Origin: a virus
Virus record (IMG/VR): IMGVR_UViG_3300021962_000074
Location: 1-64,000 of that record
Strand: one strand, 5' to 3'
Length of the DNA stretch: 64,000 nt
In this document: positions 4,583 to 11,464 of the stretch, piece after piece
Layout of the letters: the number at the start of each line of letters is the position of its first letter
Position numbering within the stretch: position 1 is the stretch's first letter
Notes under the pieces: generated by a model
Databases searched by the model: none
Told to the model about the DNA's origin: nothing
The model's input: the letters and a program-made list of their open reading frames with translations, nothing else
Translations under genes and position numbers: made by a program

Positions 4583-4656
4583 GCGGGGTTGGCATAGTGG
4601 TTGTGTCCCAGCCTTCCAAGCTGGCTACATGGGTTCGATTCCCATACTCCGCTCCA
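4583..4656 (+). tRNA. tRNA-Gly(TCC)
   Basis: Anticodon stem CCAGC/GCTGG around CTTCCAA; acceptor GCGGGGT/ACTCCGC; encoded CCA. Last gene of the main array. Confidence 0.94.
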
Positions 4657-4680
4657 GTTTTTTAGAAGGGAGATAAGAAG

Positions 4681-4944
4681 ATGAAGAAGTTCCTAACAGC
4701 AATGGTTATGACTACAGTTGTGACTACATCACATGCTGATGTGAATACAGCCGTTCCTGCACCAACAGAGCAAGAATCATTTACAGTCAAGTGGCATCCA
4801 ACTTCAGTGGTCATCGGCGCAATCGCTGGTGGTGCACTTGTTGGTGGAGTCGGTGCAGTGATCGTCGGCGGTCTCGTCGGCGAAGGTGTCATTCGTATTA
4901 TTAAGAAGAAACAAGAGCAGACTGCTAAGGAAACGCAAGAATGA
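4681..4944 (+). CDS. Small secreted or membrane glycine-zipper protein
   Basis: 87 residues. An N-terminal signal sequence (MKKFLTAMVMTTVVTTSHA) is followed by a short polar stretch and a glycine-rich hydrophobic segment (about residues 44-68, GAIAGGALVGGVGAVIVGG) typical of glycine-zipper membrane helices; the tail is lysine-rich. AAGGGAGAT lies upstream as ribosome site. The stop overlaps the ATG of a lipoprotein gene (ATGA), so the two are probably translationally coupled. A role in membrane disruption at lysis is possible but not shown by any specific motif. Confidence 0.65.
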   Translation: MKKFLTAMVMTTVVTTSHADVNTAVPAPTEQESFTVKWHPTSVVIGAIAGGALVGGVGAVIVGGLVGEGVIRIIKKKQEQTAKETQE

Positions 4945-5111
4945 TTCGTATTCTATTCCTAGCAGCATTCCTACTCATTGGCTGTGAAAAAGATCCAGTC
5001 ACCACCGAGGCTCGACTACCTGAGCCAACTTTCAAAGTCAACACTCCGCAGCAATGGAAAGAATATTGCGCAAGAGAGGGACAGGAGGATCCAGCATGTC
5101 CTTCCAACTAA
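4941..5111 (+). CDS. Small lipoprotein (possible outer spanin)
   Basis: A 56-residue reading frame. It starts with a hydrophobic stretch ending in a lipobox, LLIGC, so Cys15 should be lipidated after signal peptidase II cleavage. The mature part is short, polar, with several prolines and two further cysteines. It overlaps the preceding gene by ATGA and the following protease gene by 16 bases. Small lipoproteins tightly overlapped with other lysis genes are the form of phage outer spanins, but no clear inner-spanin partner with a periplasmic coiled coil adjoins it, so that remains a guess. Confidence 0.6.
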   Translation: MIRILFLAAFLLIGCEKDPVTTEARLPEPTFKVNTPQQWKEYCAREGQEDPACPSN

Positions 5112-5506
5112 ACGAAAACAACGAAGTCATACAGACTCCAGAACTCATGGAGTTACTAAACAAGACCAATCGTCACTTCAATAAATTTCGCTATGAATAC
5201 GATGAGAATCTTCATCGTCAGATTGACTACTGGACTGCACTGATTGACAAATACAATGCTGGTGACTGCGACGACTACGCACTGTCAAAGCGCAAGAGGC
5301 TGATTGAAGAAGGTGTTCCATATGAATGCCTGTTTCCTACAATCTGCACCGTGGGTAAAGAAGGTCATCTTGTTCTTGTCGTAAGAACAGACATCTGCGA
5401 TCTTCTTCTGGACAACATTGAGCAGCGAGTGGTTGGCGTTGATCGCGTGAACTACAAGTGGTGGTATCGTTTAGATCCCGTGAACAAATCATGGGTAATG
5501 TTATAG
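5096..5506 (+). CDS. Transglutaminase-like cysteine proteinase (BTLCP family)
   Basis: 136 residues from the ATG at 5096, chosen because AGGAGG precedes it and no start upstream has one. The stretch GDCDDYALSKRKRL (about residues 57-70) holds the catalytic Cys, and GHLVLVVRT with the following LLLDN supplies the His and Asp of the papain-like triad, matching the bacterial transglutaminase-like cysteine proteinase family. Phage and bacterial members are mostly uncharacterised; proteolysis or crosslinking of envelope or virion proteins is possible. The start lies inside the lipoprotein gene and the stop is four bases from tRNA-Leu(TAA). Confidence 0.75.
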   Translation: MSFQLNENNEVIQTPELMELLNKTNRHFNKFRYEYDENLHRQIDYWTALIDKYNAGDCDDYALSKRKRLIEEGVPYECLFPTICTVGKEGHLVLVVRTDICDLLLDNIEQRVVGVDRVNYKWWYRLDPVNKSWVML

Positions 5507-5509
5507 TAT

Positions 5510-5594
5510 GCGAGTGTGGCGGAATCGGTATACGCAGCAGACTTAAAATCTGCCACTTTCGAGTTTGTGGGTTCGAGTCCCACCACTCGCACCA
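5510..5594 (+). tRNA. tRNA-Leu(TAA)
   Basis: Anticodon stem GCAGA/TCTGC around CTTAAAA; class II variable arm CACTTTCGAGTTTGT; acceptor GCGAGTG/CACTCGC; encoded CCA. An isolated tRNA outside the main array, placed between two protein genes. Confidence 0.95.
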
Positions 5595-5602
5595 GGATAT
5601 AT

Positions 5603-5761
5603 ATGAAAAGAGCATGGATAATTTGGGCAAAGGCACTGGGCGAGAAAGCCGCAGATTGCGATAGAACCGCAGACAGAGTTGCTATTGTGCGAACATGCAT
5701 CGTGGGCATAAACGTGCTCACTTGTTTTTTTATTGTTGCAAATATAATTCATAACTGGTAA
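5603..5761 (+). CDS. Small single-span membrane protein
   Basis: 52 residues starting MKRAWIIWAKALGEK, with a hydrophobic C-terminal helix (about residues 32-50, IVGINVLTCFFIVANII). It starts nine bases after tRNA-Leu without a clear ribosome site, and its stop overlaps the next start (TAATG). No family recognised; the topology would leave a charged N-terminal helix in the cytoplasm. Confidence 0.5.
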   Translation: MKRAWIIWAKALGEKAADCDRTADRVAIVRTCIVGINVLTCFFIVANIIHNW

Positions 5762-6186
5762 TGAAAACAACTGATCTAGATGCAATGCAACACCACTCCA
5801 AGGAATATCCGATGGAGGTGGGTGCACCAAAGTTTGAACTTGAGCCAATACAAGATAAGAAAGATTTGGCTCTGCGTTCAGCAAAGTTACATGCGCAAAA
5901 AGAATATGAACGCATCATGGAATCAGTGCGTGTGTTGCAGAAGCAAGCAGAAGAACTCAAAGAAAGATTGGGTCTGTCTCAATTAGTGCATGGTGCAACG
6001 TATACGTTTGAACCAACAGCAGGTAAGAGTTACTGGCTGGTGGAAGATACTTATGCAAACATTACAAGGCTGGTGGTGCTTGGTCCTAAGAACTGGAGTT
6101 GCGGACCACCAGAATATTATAAGTATCTGGCACACATAAAGTGTCTAGGCGATAATACATGGGAGCCAATGAGAGAAGAGGAATAG
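5761..6186 (+). CDS. Conserved phage protein, DUF2452-like
   Basis: 141 residues. A charged N-terminus leads into a coiled coil (about residues 42-72, rich in E, K, Q) and then a compact C-terminal part with TYTFEPTAGKSYWLV and a final LGDNTWEP. This order resembles the DUF2452 family of phage and bacterial proteins, whose function is unknown. Translation is probably coupled to the gene before it through TAATG. No catalytic motif is visible. Confidence 0.6.
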   Translation: MKTTDLDAMQHHSKEYPMEVGAPKFELEPIQDKKDLALRSAKLHAQKEYERIMESVRVLQKQAEELKERLGLSQLVHGATYTFEPTAGKSYWLVEDTYANITRLVVLGPKNWSCGPPEYYKYLAHIKCLGDNTWEPMREEE

Positions 6187-6189
6187 ACT

Positions 6190-6759
6190 ATGGCGCATCC
6201 TGAACAACAAGCATATGTTGCAACTGTAAAGAATTTCTTCCCTAAGTATTTTGAGAATTGCACAGTACTGGAAATAGGAAGTTACAATATCAATGGCACG
6301 GTGAGAGATTTTTTCATCAATTGCAATTATTTGGGAATTGATTTGGCTCCTGGTCCTGGTGTTGACTTAGTTTGTGCTGGTCAAGAATTTAATGCTCCAA
6401 GTAATATGTATGATACTGTAATTTCCACTGAGTGTTTTGAGCATAATCCATATTGGAAAGAAACATTCTTAAATATGATCAGAGTTTGCAGACCAGGAGG
6501 TCTTGTCATATTCACTTGTGCTGGTAGAAACAGAGTTGAACATGGCACAGCTAGAATGAATCCGCAATCTTCCCCATTTACCATCTCAAATGGTTGGGAG
6601 AACTATTACATGAATCTGGAAGAGAGACACTTCCTTTATGCTGGTATCAATTGCGAACAATATTTCTGGGCACATAAGTTTTACGAAAATTCCAACTATC
6701 AACCAGCAGAACCAATCGGAGCTGTTGATCTTTGCTTTTGGGGAATTAAGAAGGTTTAA
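6190..6759 (+). CDS. SAM-dependent methyltransferase (class I)
   Basis: 189 residues with a Rossmann methyltransferase pattern: VLEIGSYNINGT (about 25-36, modified motif I), NYLGIDLAPGPGVDLV (acidic end of strand 2), YDTVISTECFEHNPYW and GGLVIFTCAG. AGAGGAAT lies upstream as ribosome site. It belongs to the type 11 methyltransferases often found beside glycosyl-modifying enzymes. Together with the oxygenase and the second methyltransferase downstream it forms a three-gene modification block; the target (glycan, protein or small molecule) cannot be read from the sequence. Confidence 0.75.
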   Translation: MAHPEQQAYVATVKNFFPKYFENCTVLEIGSYNINGTVRDFFINCNYLGIDLAPGPGVDLVCAGQEFNAPSNMYDTVISTECFEHNPYWKETFLNMIRVCRPGGLVIFTCAGRNRVEHGTARMNPQSSPFTISNGWENYYMNLEERHFLYAGINCEQYFWAHKFYENSNYQPAEPIGAVDLCFWGIKKV

Positions 6760-6776
6760 TACATAGGAACCAATGA

Positions 6777-7493
6777 ATGATCAACAATCTGAACTTAGCG
6801 AATGATCTGAAGTTTCAATATTCAGTAAATAGTCCATTTCCAAATATAATAATTGACAATTTCTTCAATGAAGAAATATTGTCAACAGCTGTCGACGAAT
6901 TGCAAAGGTTTGGAGATTGGGGATATGATCCCACTGATGTTGTCAAGGGATATCAAGTTAATAAACAATTCACTCCTTGGTCTGAAGATTCCTATAAATC
7001 ATATCAAGAATTGGCACCTGCTGCAACTTATGTTATGCATTGTTTGAATCATCAAACTACACTGGACTTTCTACAAAAACTGACTGGCATTACAGATTTG
7101 ATAGCAGACAATTCTTGGAGTGGTGCAGGTGTCCACAAGATACTTCCTGGCGGCAAATTATCAATCCACGCAGATTATAATTGGCATCATGATCTACAAC
7201 TACACAGAAGAATAAATTTATTGTTATACCTTAATAAGAATTGGCAAGAAGAATGGGGTGGTGATTTGGAATTATGGGAAAGAGATTTGAGTGCTAGACA
7301 CGTTAAAATTGCACCAATCTTCAACAGGGCTGTTATATTTAATATCACAGATGATGCGTACCATGGTCATCCAGAACCATTAAACACTCCAGAAGGAGTT
7401 TGTAGATATTCTTTTGCGGCATATTATTTCACCAAAGATAGACCAGAATCTGAGAAGAGTCCTCCACACTATGTTCTGTGGGGTAATATCTAA
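6777..7493 (+). CDS. 2-oxoglutarate/Fe(II)-dependent oxygenase
   Basis: 238 residues. The facial triad is visible as IHADYN (His and Asp) and YHGHPEPL (distal His), with an Arg in CRYSFAAYYFT about ten residues later to bind 2-oxoglutarate. LSIHADYN followed by RINLLLYLNKNW and WGGDLELW is the prolyl-4-hydroxylase-like arrangement. Such phage enzymes hydroxylate protein side chains or sugars. It sits between two methyltransferase genes and overlaps the second by TAATG. Because this phage encodes very long collagen-like proteins, prolines in those repeats are one conceivable substrate, but nothing in the sequence proves it. Confidence 0.8.
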   Translation: MINNLNLANDLKFQYSVNSPFPNIIIDNFFNEEILSTAVDELQRFGDWGYDPTDVVKGYQVNKQFTPWSEDSYKSYQELAPAATYVMHCLNHQTTLDFLQKLTGITDLIADNSWSGAGVHKILPGGKLSIHADYNWHHDLQLHRRINLLLYLNKNWQEEWGGDLELWERDLSARHVKIAPIFNRAVIFNITDDAYHGHPEPLNTPEGVCRYSFAAYYFTKDRPESEKSPPHYVLWGNI

Positions 7494-8233
7494 TGCACCC
7501 ATCAGCAAGTAAATTGTCGCAAATGTTTTTTGATGTTTATGTTAAAAATACATCTATAGAAAACCCATCAGTTGTTGAAATCGGTTCAATGGATAATCAC
7601 TCCAGCATATACAAACATATACCAGAATACATTAAAAATTACACAGGTGTAGATTATCAAGAAGGTCCAAATGTTGATATAGTTTTGAAAGATCCATACA
7701 AATTTCCAATTGAGGATAACTCAGTGGATATAATTGTTTGCAGTTCTGTGTTCGAGCACGTTGAGTTCTTTTGGCTTTCCATACTAGAAATGTATAGAGT
7801 TGTGAAATCAACTGGATTAATATACATCAATGCACCTAGTAATGGATCTTATCACAGACATCCAGTAGACTGTTGGAGATTCTATCCTGATGCGGGAGAT
7901 TCTTTTGTCAATTGGGGTAAAAGAAATCAATACAATCCTTTGTTATTAGAATCATTTGTAAATCAACAACACGATTTTCCTATGTCTATTTGGAATGACT
8001 ACGTTTGTATTATTTTGAAAGAGGCATCATACGCAGATTTGTATCCTAATCAAATACTTGATTCATATAAAGATGTTTGGTTCGGTAAGAGTCTAAAAAT
8101 ACCAATGTTCAACAAATGCACCTATGTTGAGGATCAAATGAGGTTGTTTAATCTGATGAACATATACCATGCTTCTGCTATGAATGAGGAAGACAGTCAA
8201 TTTATTAGAGGGTTGAAATGGTATGGCAAGTAA
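7493..8233 (+). CDS. SAM-dependent methyltransferase (class I)
   Basis: 246 residues. VVEIGSMDNH, YTGVDYQEGPNVDIVL and IEDNSVDIIVCSSVFEHVEFFW correspond to motifs I, the acidic loop after strand 2, and strand 4 of class I methyltransferases; SNGSYHRHPVDCWRFYPD is typical of sugar-biosynthesis-associated members. Related in plan to the enzyme at 6190, but too different to be a recent duplicate. Starts at the stop of the oxygenase gene. Target unknown. Confidence 0.75.
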   Translation: MHPSASKLSQMFFDVYVKNTSIENPSVVEIGSMDNHSSIYKHIPEYIKNYTGVDYQEGPNVDIVLKDPYKFPIEDNSVDIIVCSSVFEHVEFFWLSILEMYRVVKSTGLIYINAPSNGSYHRHPVDCWRFYPDAGDSFVNWGKRNQYNPLLLESFVNQQHDFPMSIWNDYVCIILKEASYADLYPNQILDSYKDVWFGKSLKIPMFNKCTYVEDQMRLFNLMNIYHASAMNEEDSQFIRGLKWYGK

Positions 8234-8396
8234 AAACGACATCACAGGCGATTCCATTCGCTCCAAAATAAATAACAAGACTGGATATGATGCATACCGT
8301 GACGGTTGGGAACGCATCTTTGGAGACAAAAATGTCAGACGAAAAGATCGATCTAGTAGAACTGGGAAAGGTAGTAGCCAAGATAGCAAAGTATGA
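8223..8396 (+). CDS. Small conserved phage protein (NDITGD...YRDGWERIFG)
   Basis: 57 residues reading from an ATG that overlaps the end of the methyltransferase gene in another frame. The N-terminus MASKNDITGDSIRSK followed by GYDAYRDGWERIFGDK is a pattern recurring in small proteins of many tailed phages, without known function. The C-terminus is basic and serine-rich. Its last third overlaps the start of the next gene in a different frame. Confidence 0.6.
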   Translation: MASKNDITGDSIRSKINNKTGYDAYRDGWERIFGDKNVRRKDRSSRTGKGSSQDSKV

Positions 8397-8619
8397 AGCA
8401 CAGAAAGAAGAGCAACGTGAGCAATCGTCATCTATGTACATAGTTGAAAAGAAAGATCCTGATTGTTTCAATCCGCAATGGAGTGAAATAGCACGTTTCA
8501 AGGACGATATGTTCAAGGCGATATCGTATGCCAAGGATCACGAATTTACCTGCTACAATCATCTATATCGCGTAATTCAGAAGAAAAACGGTATTGAAGA
8601 TACAGTTTGGCATTCCTGA
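8332..8619 (+). CDS. Hypothetical protein
   Basis: 95 residues from ATG 8332, chosen over one 45 bases upstream because TTTGGAG precedes it. The first 45 residues form a charged helix (IDLVELGKVVAKIAKYEAQKEEQREQ), followed by a mixed region ending in YNHLYRVIQKKNG. No family recognised. It overlaps the small gene before it by 65 bases. Confidence 0.55.
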   Translation: MSDEKIDLVELGKVVAKIAKYEAQKEEQREQSSSMYIVEKKDPDCFNPQWSEIARFKDDMFKAISYAKDHEFTCYNHLYRVIQKKNGIEDTVWHS

Positions 8620-8632
8620 TATTATAAATAAA

Positions 8633-8640
8633 AGGCTCTC
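8633..8640 (+). promoter_or_regulatory. T4-type late promoter
   Basis: Exact TATAAATA in the gap ahead of the holin-like gene; initiation would be near 8647, giving a 27-base leader with AGGAGAA before the ATG at 8674. Fits late expression of a lysis gene through gp33, which is encoded at 20339. Confidence 0.65.
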
Positions 8641-8673
8641 GAGGCATTTTTAATAGTTATAGGAGAAATTCTC

Positions 8674-8880
8674 ATGTGGGAAACATTACTAGGTGCATTT
8701 AAGTCCAAGACTGTATGGTTGGGTCTTGTTGTTACCGTTCTTTCTTGGGTACAGCAAGTTGTTTCAGGTGCTCCAATTCCAGCTGAACTTGTTTCAGTGA
8801 TTGGAACCGTCATCGGCGGTCTAATCGTCTGGTTGCGTGCATTGACCAACACCTCTCTTGCTGAAAAAGCTGGCGAATAA
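8674..8880 (+). CDS. Small holin-like membrane protein
   Basis: 68 residues with two predicted membrane helices: about residues 13-31 (VWLGLVVTVLSWVQQVV) and 38-57 (ELVSVIGTVIGGLIVWL), and a short charged tail. Size and two-helix form fit class II holins, which open the inner membrane so endolysin can reach the wall. ATAGGAGAAAT is a good ribosome site. It has its own late promoter and a terminator directly after it, so it is expressed as a single gene. Holins share little sequence, so the call rests on topology and context only. Confidence 0.5.
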   Translation: MWETLLGAFKSKTVWLGLVVTVLSWVQQVVSGAPIPAELVSVIGTVIGGLIVWLRALTNTSLAEKAGE

Positions 8881-8893
8881 TAGTAACTAGCGA

Positions 8894-8918
8894 GAGGGCT
8901 GGCAACAGCCCTCTTTTT
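8894..8918 (+). terminator. Rho-independent terminator
   Basis: GAGGGCTG-gcaa-CAGCCCTC, a perfect 8-bp stem, followed by five T. Ends the holin-like transcript. Confidence 0.9.
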
Positions 8919-8920
8919 CA

Positions 8921-9226
8921 ATGCATATACAAGACGGTCTCAAGTTATTCTCAGCAATCGCTGGTGCTATCGCAATAGTTCTTGTGACCTATGATTGGGT
9001 TGCGAGCAAGGATTATGTTGCTGAATCAACAGCACCAATCGCTGCAGATGTAAAGCAGATTCTCGCAATGGGAATCGCAGATCAAATAAGTACATTACAC
9101 CGTTACAACTGCAACAATCCTGAAGACACAAAGTTTGTGGCGTTGTTGCGCGAAAAGAAAATGGAGTTTGCGAAACTCACAGGTCGCGAATATATGGAAG
9201 CACCTTGCGATCGTTTGACTAATTAA
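8921..9226 (+). CDS. Small membrane-anchored protein
   Basis: 101 residues with one N-terminal membrane helix (about 9-28, LFSAIAGAIAIVLVTYDWVA) and a charged domain with two cysteines. The ATG is two bases after the terminator T run and has no ribosome site, so either the mRNA comes by read-through or the true start lies downstream. An inner-spanin-like topology is possible. Its stop overlaps the stop of the convergent minus-strand gene by eight bases. Confidence 0.5.
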   Translation: MHIQDGLKLFSAIAGAIAIVLVTYDWVASKDYVAESTAPIAADVKQILAMGIADQISTLHRYNCNNPEDTKFVALLREKKMEFAKLTGREYMEAPCDRLTN

Positions 9227-9602
9227 ACGAATAAGTCACAATATTCGATAGATCGCTTTCCATATCACTTACTGATATCGTTGTTACTGCCAAATGCCAA
9301 ACGCCATTTGGCACCCATAGAGTTGCATATGTGGCAAGACCACTCTGAACAATTAGAAGTTTACCATCTTGTTTTAGATAGTTTGGATCATTGCCATAGT
9401 AAACACGATACTCTTTAATGTCCACAGCTGGATCGATGGGTGTGCCATCTTCAAAGGTCAATGGTGGTTCCCAGTTTAGATCGATCGTATAGGTCGTTGG
9501 TTCTGGTGGTTTCGGAGGCTCAGGTGTAGGTGTTTGCCCCCCACCACCGCAAGATGATAGGATCAGAACAAGTGGGTATATAAATACTCTACGGAACTCC
9601 AT
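9219..9602 (-). CDS. FN3-like lipoprotein
   Basis: 127 residues on the minus strand from an ATG at 9602. The N-terminus carries a signal sequence with lipobox LILSSC followed by GGGG and a proline-rich linker (TPTPEPPKPPEPTT), then one fibronectin type III-like domain: IDLNWEPPLTFEDGTPI, EYRVYYG and a TISVSDMESDLSN C-strand region. It should be anchored to a membrane and display an immunoglobulin-like domain. It is a divergent paralogue of the plus-strand gene at 9631. The only gene in the first 22 kb on this strand. Confidence 0.65.
   Translation of the reverse strand: MEFRRVFIYPLVLILSSCGGGGQTPTPEPPKPPEPTTYTIDLNWEPPLTFEDGTPIDPAVDIKEYRVYYGNDPNYLKQDGKLLIVQSGLATYATLWVPNGVWHLAVTTISVSDMESDLSNIVTYSFN
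9579..9586 (+). promoter_or_regulatory. T4-type late promoter (plus strand)
   Basis: TATAAATA, 44 bases upstream of the ATG at 9631. It lies inside the 5 prime end of the minus-strand lipoprotein gene and faces the minus-strand late promoter at 9608-9615, so the two transcripts would overlap. Confidence 0.5.
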
Positions 9603-9607
9603 GCATA

Positions 9608-9615
9608 TATTTATA
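9608..9615 (-). promoter_or_regulatory. T4-type late promoter (minus strand)
   Basis: TATAAATA reading leftwards. The start would fall about at 9602, exactly the ATG of the minus-strand lipoprotein gene, implying an almost leaderless mRNA. Confidence 0.5.
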
Positions 9616-9630
9616 AAAAGGGGCAATATC

Positions 9631-9987
9631 ATGAAAGGGAAGATGTTCGGTTTACTCTTATTTTTAGCGTCTTTCGGAGCATATGCAGGTGATGCAGTTG
9701 TTTCTTGGGATCCACCGTTGTTGTACGAAGATGGTTCAAGCATTCTAGCAGGTGAAGTTACCAAGTACACTGTGCTGTATGGACAGACAGATGGTGGTCC
9801 TTATGCATATTCAGTTGATGTTCCTGGAGATGTTACAACTGCTACAATTACAGGTCTTGCAAAAGGTGCTTGGTATTTCGTAGCCACTGCAACAACCAGC
9901 AATGGCATGACATCTGGCTACAGCAATCAGGCTGCGAAATCAGTACAAGGTTCATCTAAGCCACGTCCACCACGTAATGTAAGGTAA
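9631..9987 (+). CDS. Secreted FN3-like domain protein
   Basis: 118 residues from ATG 9631, preceded by AAAGGGG. A signal peptide (MKGKMFGLLLFLASFGAYA, cleavage after AYA) is followed by one FN3-like domain: VVSWDPPLLYEDGSSI, KYTVLYG, TATITGLAKGAWYFVATA. The pattern W-x-P-P-L-x-x-E-D-G matches the minus-strand lipoprotein next door, so the two are a diverged pair. Surface adhesion or envelope binding is plausible; no enzyme motif. Confidence 0.65.
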   Translation: MKGKMFGLLLFLASFGAYAGDAVVSWDPPLLYEDGSSILAGEVTKYTVLYGQTDGGPYAYSVDVPGDVTTATITGLAKGAWYFVATATTSNGMTSGYSNQAAKSVQGSSKPRPPRNVR

Positions 9988-9991
9988 TCAA

Positions 9992-10192
9992 ATGAAATAC
10001 TTGCTTGTTGCTTTGCTTTCAGGTATAATTGGTATTGCAATTGGAATGTTTGTATGTAATCACACTTACTCACCGCAAATAACTGCGCTGAAAGAGCAAG
10101 TGGGTACACTTACAACTGAATTGGAAGAATCAAAAAAGAATGTTCGCATAATTTTTGGGCATAATGAAAACTGTAAGATAAACGTGGAGTGA
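9992..10192 (+). CDS. Small membrane protein with coiled coil
   Basis: 66 residues: a membrane helix at about 3-22 (YLLVALLSGIIGIAIGMFV) followed by a short heptad-rich helix (ITALKEQVGTLTTELEESKKN) and a single additional Cys near the end. The layout resembles inner spanins but it is shorter than usual. It starts five bases after the FN3 gene, so probably shares its transcript. Confidence 0.5.
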   Translation: MKYLLVALLSGIIGIAIGMFVCNHTYSPQITALKEQVGTLTTELEESKKNVRIIFGHNENCKINVE

Positions 10193-10195
10193 TTT

Positions 10196-10771
10196 ATGGC
10201 AATGGTATTAGTGACAGACTCGGCAGGAACTCCTCGGGAGTGGGCTGATCTAGAAACTGCGTGTTGTTACTATGCGCGTGAAAAGATTCTTTGGGAGATT
10301 GGAACACCAATCAAGGTTTTTCGTGGCGGTGTAAATCGCGCTGGCGAAAGATCTTCTATTACAATCAGTTCAATCGTTGGTGTATCAGGACCAGTGCAGT
10401 CAGACAAACTGCGTCGCGTCACTCCATATCCTGAGCGTTCAATTCTATACGCCCGTGACGCAAATCTTTGCGCATACTGTGGCGATGAGTTTGCTTATAA
10501 CACTCTTACCATTGATCACGTTCTTCCAAGATCACGTGGTGGTAAGAACAGTTGGGTCAACTGCGTGACATCATGCCGCCCATGTAACAATCGCAAGGGC
10601 AGCAAGACACCAGAAGAAGCAAACATGAAGTTGCTGTATGTACCTTATGTGCCAAATGTGTTTGAGAAAATGATTCTACGCAATCGTAGAATTCTTGCTG
10701 ATCAAATGGAGTTCTTGAAATCTAGAGTTTCAAAGGATAGTCGTATTCATGACACACTTGCAAGAAACTGA
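10196..10771 (+). CDS. HNH endonuclease
   Basis: 191 residues. The C-terminal half is a classical HNH module: CAYCGDEF, LTIDHVLPRSRGGKNSWVN and CRPCNNRKG, with the two Cys pairs forming a zinc site and His in DHVLP as catalytic residue. The first 85 residues lack a recognised domain. It could be a free-standing homing nuclease or a phage DNA-processing enzyme like those encoded by many tailed phages. Its 3 prime end overlaps the following small gene by 23 bases. Confidence 0.85.
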   Translation: MAMVLVTDSAGTPREWADLETACCYYAREKILWEIGTPIKVFRGGVNRAGERSSITISSIVGVSGPVQSDKLRRVTPYPERSILYARDANLCAYCGDEFAYNTLTIDHVLPRSRGGKNSWVNCVTSCRPCNNRKGSKTPEEANMKLLYVPYVPNVFEKMILRNRRILADQMEFLKSRVSKDSRIHDTLARN

Positions 10772-10946
10772 ACTTGGTTACTTCGCGCACCTAAGACGTG
10801 CGTGGAGTATTGCATTTGTTTTATTGATTCACGGTTTGTTTCCAAATGTCTGGAAACACAAAGCATCTGAAATGATTGAGGAGTCGCACCATGAAGAAAT
10901 TGCTGACGATAGTTCTTCTCCTGTTCACCCTTCCAGTTTCCGCTGA
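10749..10946 (+). CDS. Small conserved phage protein, DUF6356-like
   Basis: 65 residues. The core ELGYFAHLRRAWSIAFVLLIHGLFPNVWKHKASEMI, a hydrophobic helix with His and Pro, resembles the DUF6356 family of small phage and marine bacterial proteins of unknown function. It overlaps the HNH gene before it and the next gene by 56 bases, each in another frame. Confidence 0.55.
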   Translation: MTHLQETELGYFAHLRRAWSIAFVLLIHGLFPNVWKHKASEMIEESHHEEIADDSSSPVHPSSFR

Positions 10947-11271
10947 GACAATCACCGAGAGACTCAAGAAACTTCCACCATCAGAGTGGGTGTATCAAGC
11001 ACTGACCGTTGTTGACGTTGCGCAAACCATGCGTGCACTTGATGATCCGTGTAAATGTTATCGTGAACAAAATCCCATTTTTGGTAAGAATCCAAGTGAC
11101 TTTCAACTTGTCGCAACCACGCTGGCTTTCAATGCAGCTCATGCCTACCTTGTTTTGCGTATGGTAGAAACCGACCAACCCGAGTGGCTCATCAAGACCG
11201 TCACCTACACGTCGATCGCGGTCAGGGCAGGTGTGGTGTACCACAACTTTCACATTGGGATCCGTTTCTAG
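10891..11271 (+). CDS. Exported or membrane protein, unknown
   Basis: 126 residues from ATG 10891, chosen because GAGGAG precedes it and it begins with a clean signal peptide (MKKLLTIVLLLFTLPVSA). The mature part has hydrophobic segments at about 60-78 and 95-112, PCKCYREQNPIFGKNPS in the middle, and no recognised domain. Last gene of this cluster; a structured gap follows. Confidence 0.5.
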   Translation: MKKLLTIVLLLFTLPVSAETITERLKKLPPSEWVYQALTVVDVAQTMRALDDPCKCYREQNPIFGKNPSDFQLVATTLAFNAAHAYLVLRMVETDQPEWLIKTVTYTSIAVRAGVVYHNFHIGIRF

Positions 11272-11356
11272 GCTCGATCTCCCCTCCTCCCAGACCGTGA
11301 CCCCCCAAAACCGATCGCCTCTCTCCGAGGCTCTCGCTCGGTCTCCACGCCTTCGT

Positions 11357-11403
11357 AAGTTGTTGATTTTATTAGGGTTCTTTTCGAGAAGAATCAACAA
11401 CTT
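11357..11403. repeat. Perfect 12-bp inverted repeat
   Basis: AAGTTGTTGATT (11357-11368) and AATCAACAACTT (11392-11403) enclose 23 bases that themselves contain TTCTT/AAGAA. A 12-base palindrome AACTTATAAGTT follows at 11399-11410. It lies between the last gene of the upstream cluster and the promoter at 11436 and may be a factor-independent terminator without T run or an operator. Confidence 0.7.
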
Positions 11404-11435
11404 ATAAGTTATTGAAATTACAAGAGTTTTTTCAG

Positions 11436-11464
11436 TTTACTTTTGCAGCTCGGTTTAGTAAGAT
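11436..11464 (+). promoter_or_regulatory. Sigma70-type promoter, apparently leaderless
   Basis: TTTACT (11436-11441), 17-base spacer, TAAGAT (11459-11464). Initiation would fall at or within a base of the ATG at 11471. The -35 context AGTTTACTTTT matches the promoter at 348. Confidence 0.6.
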
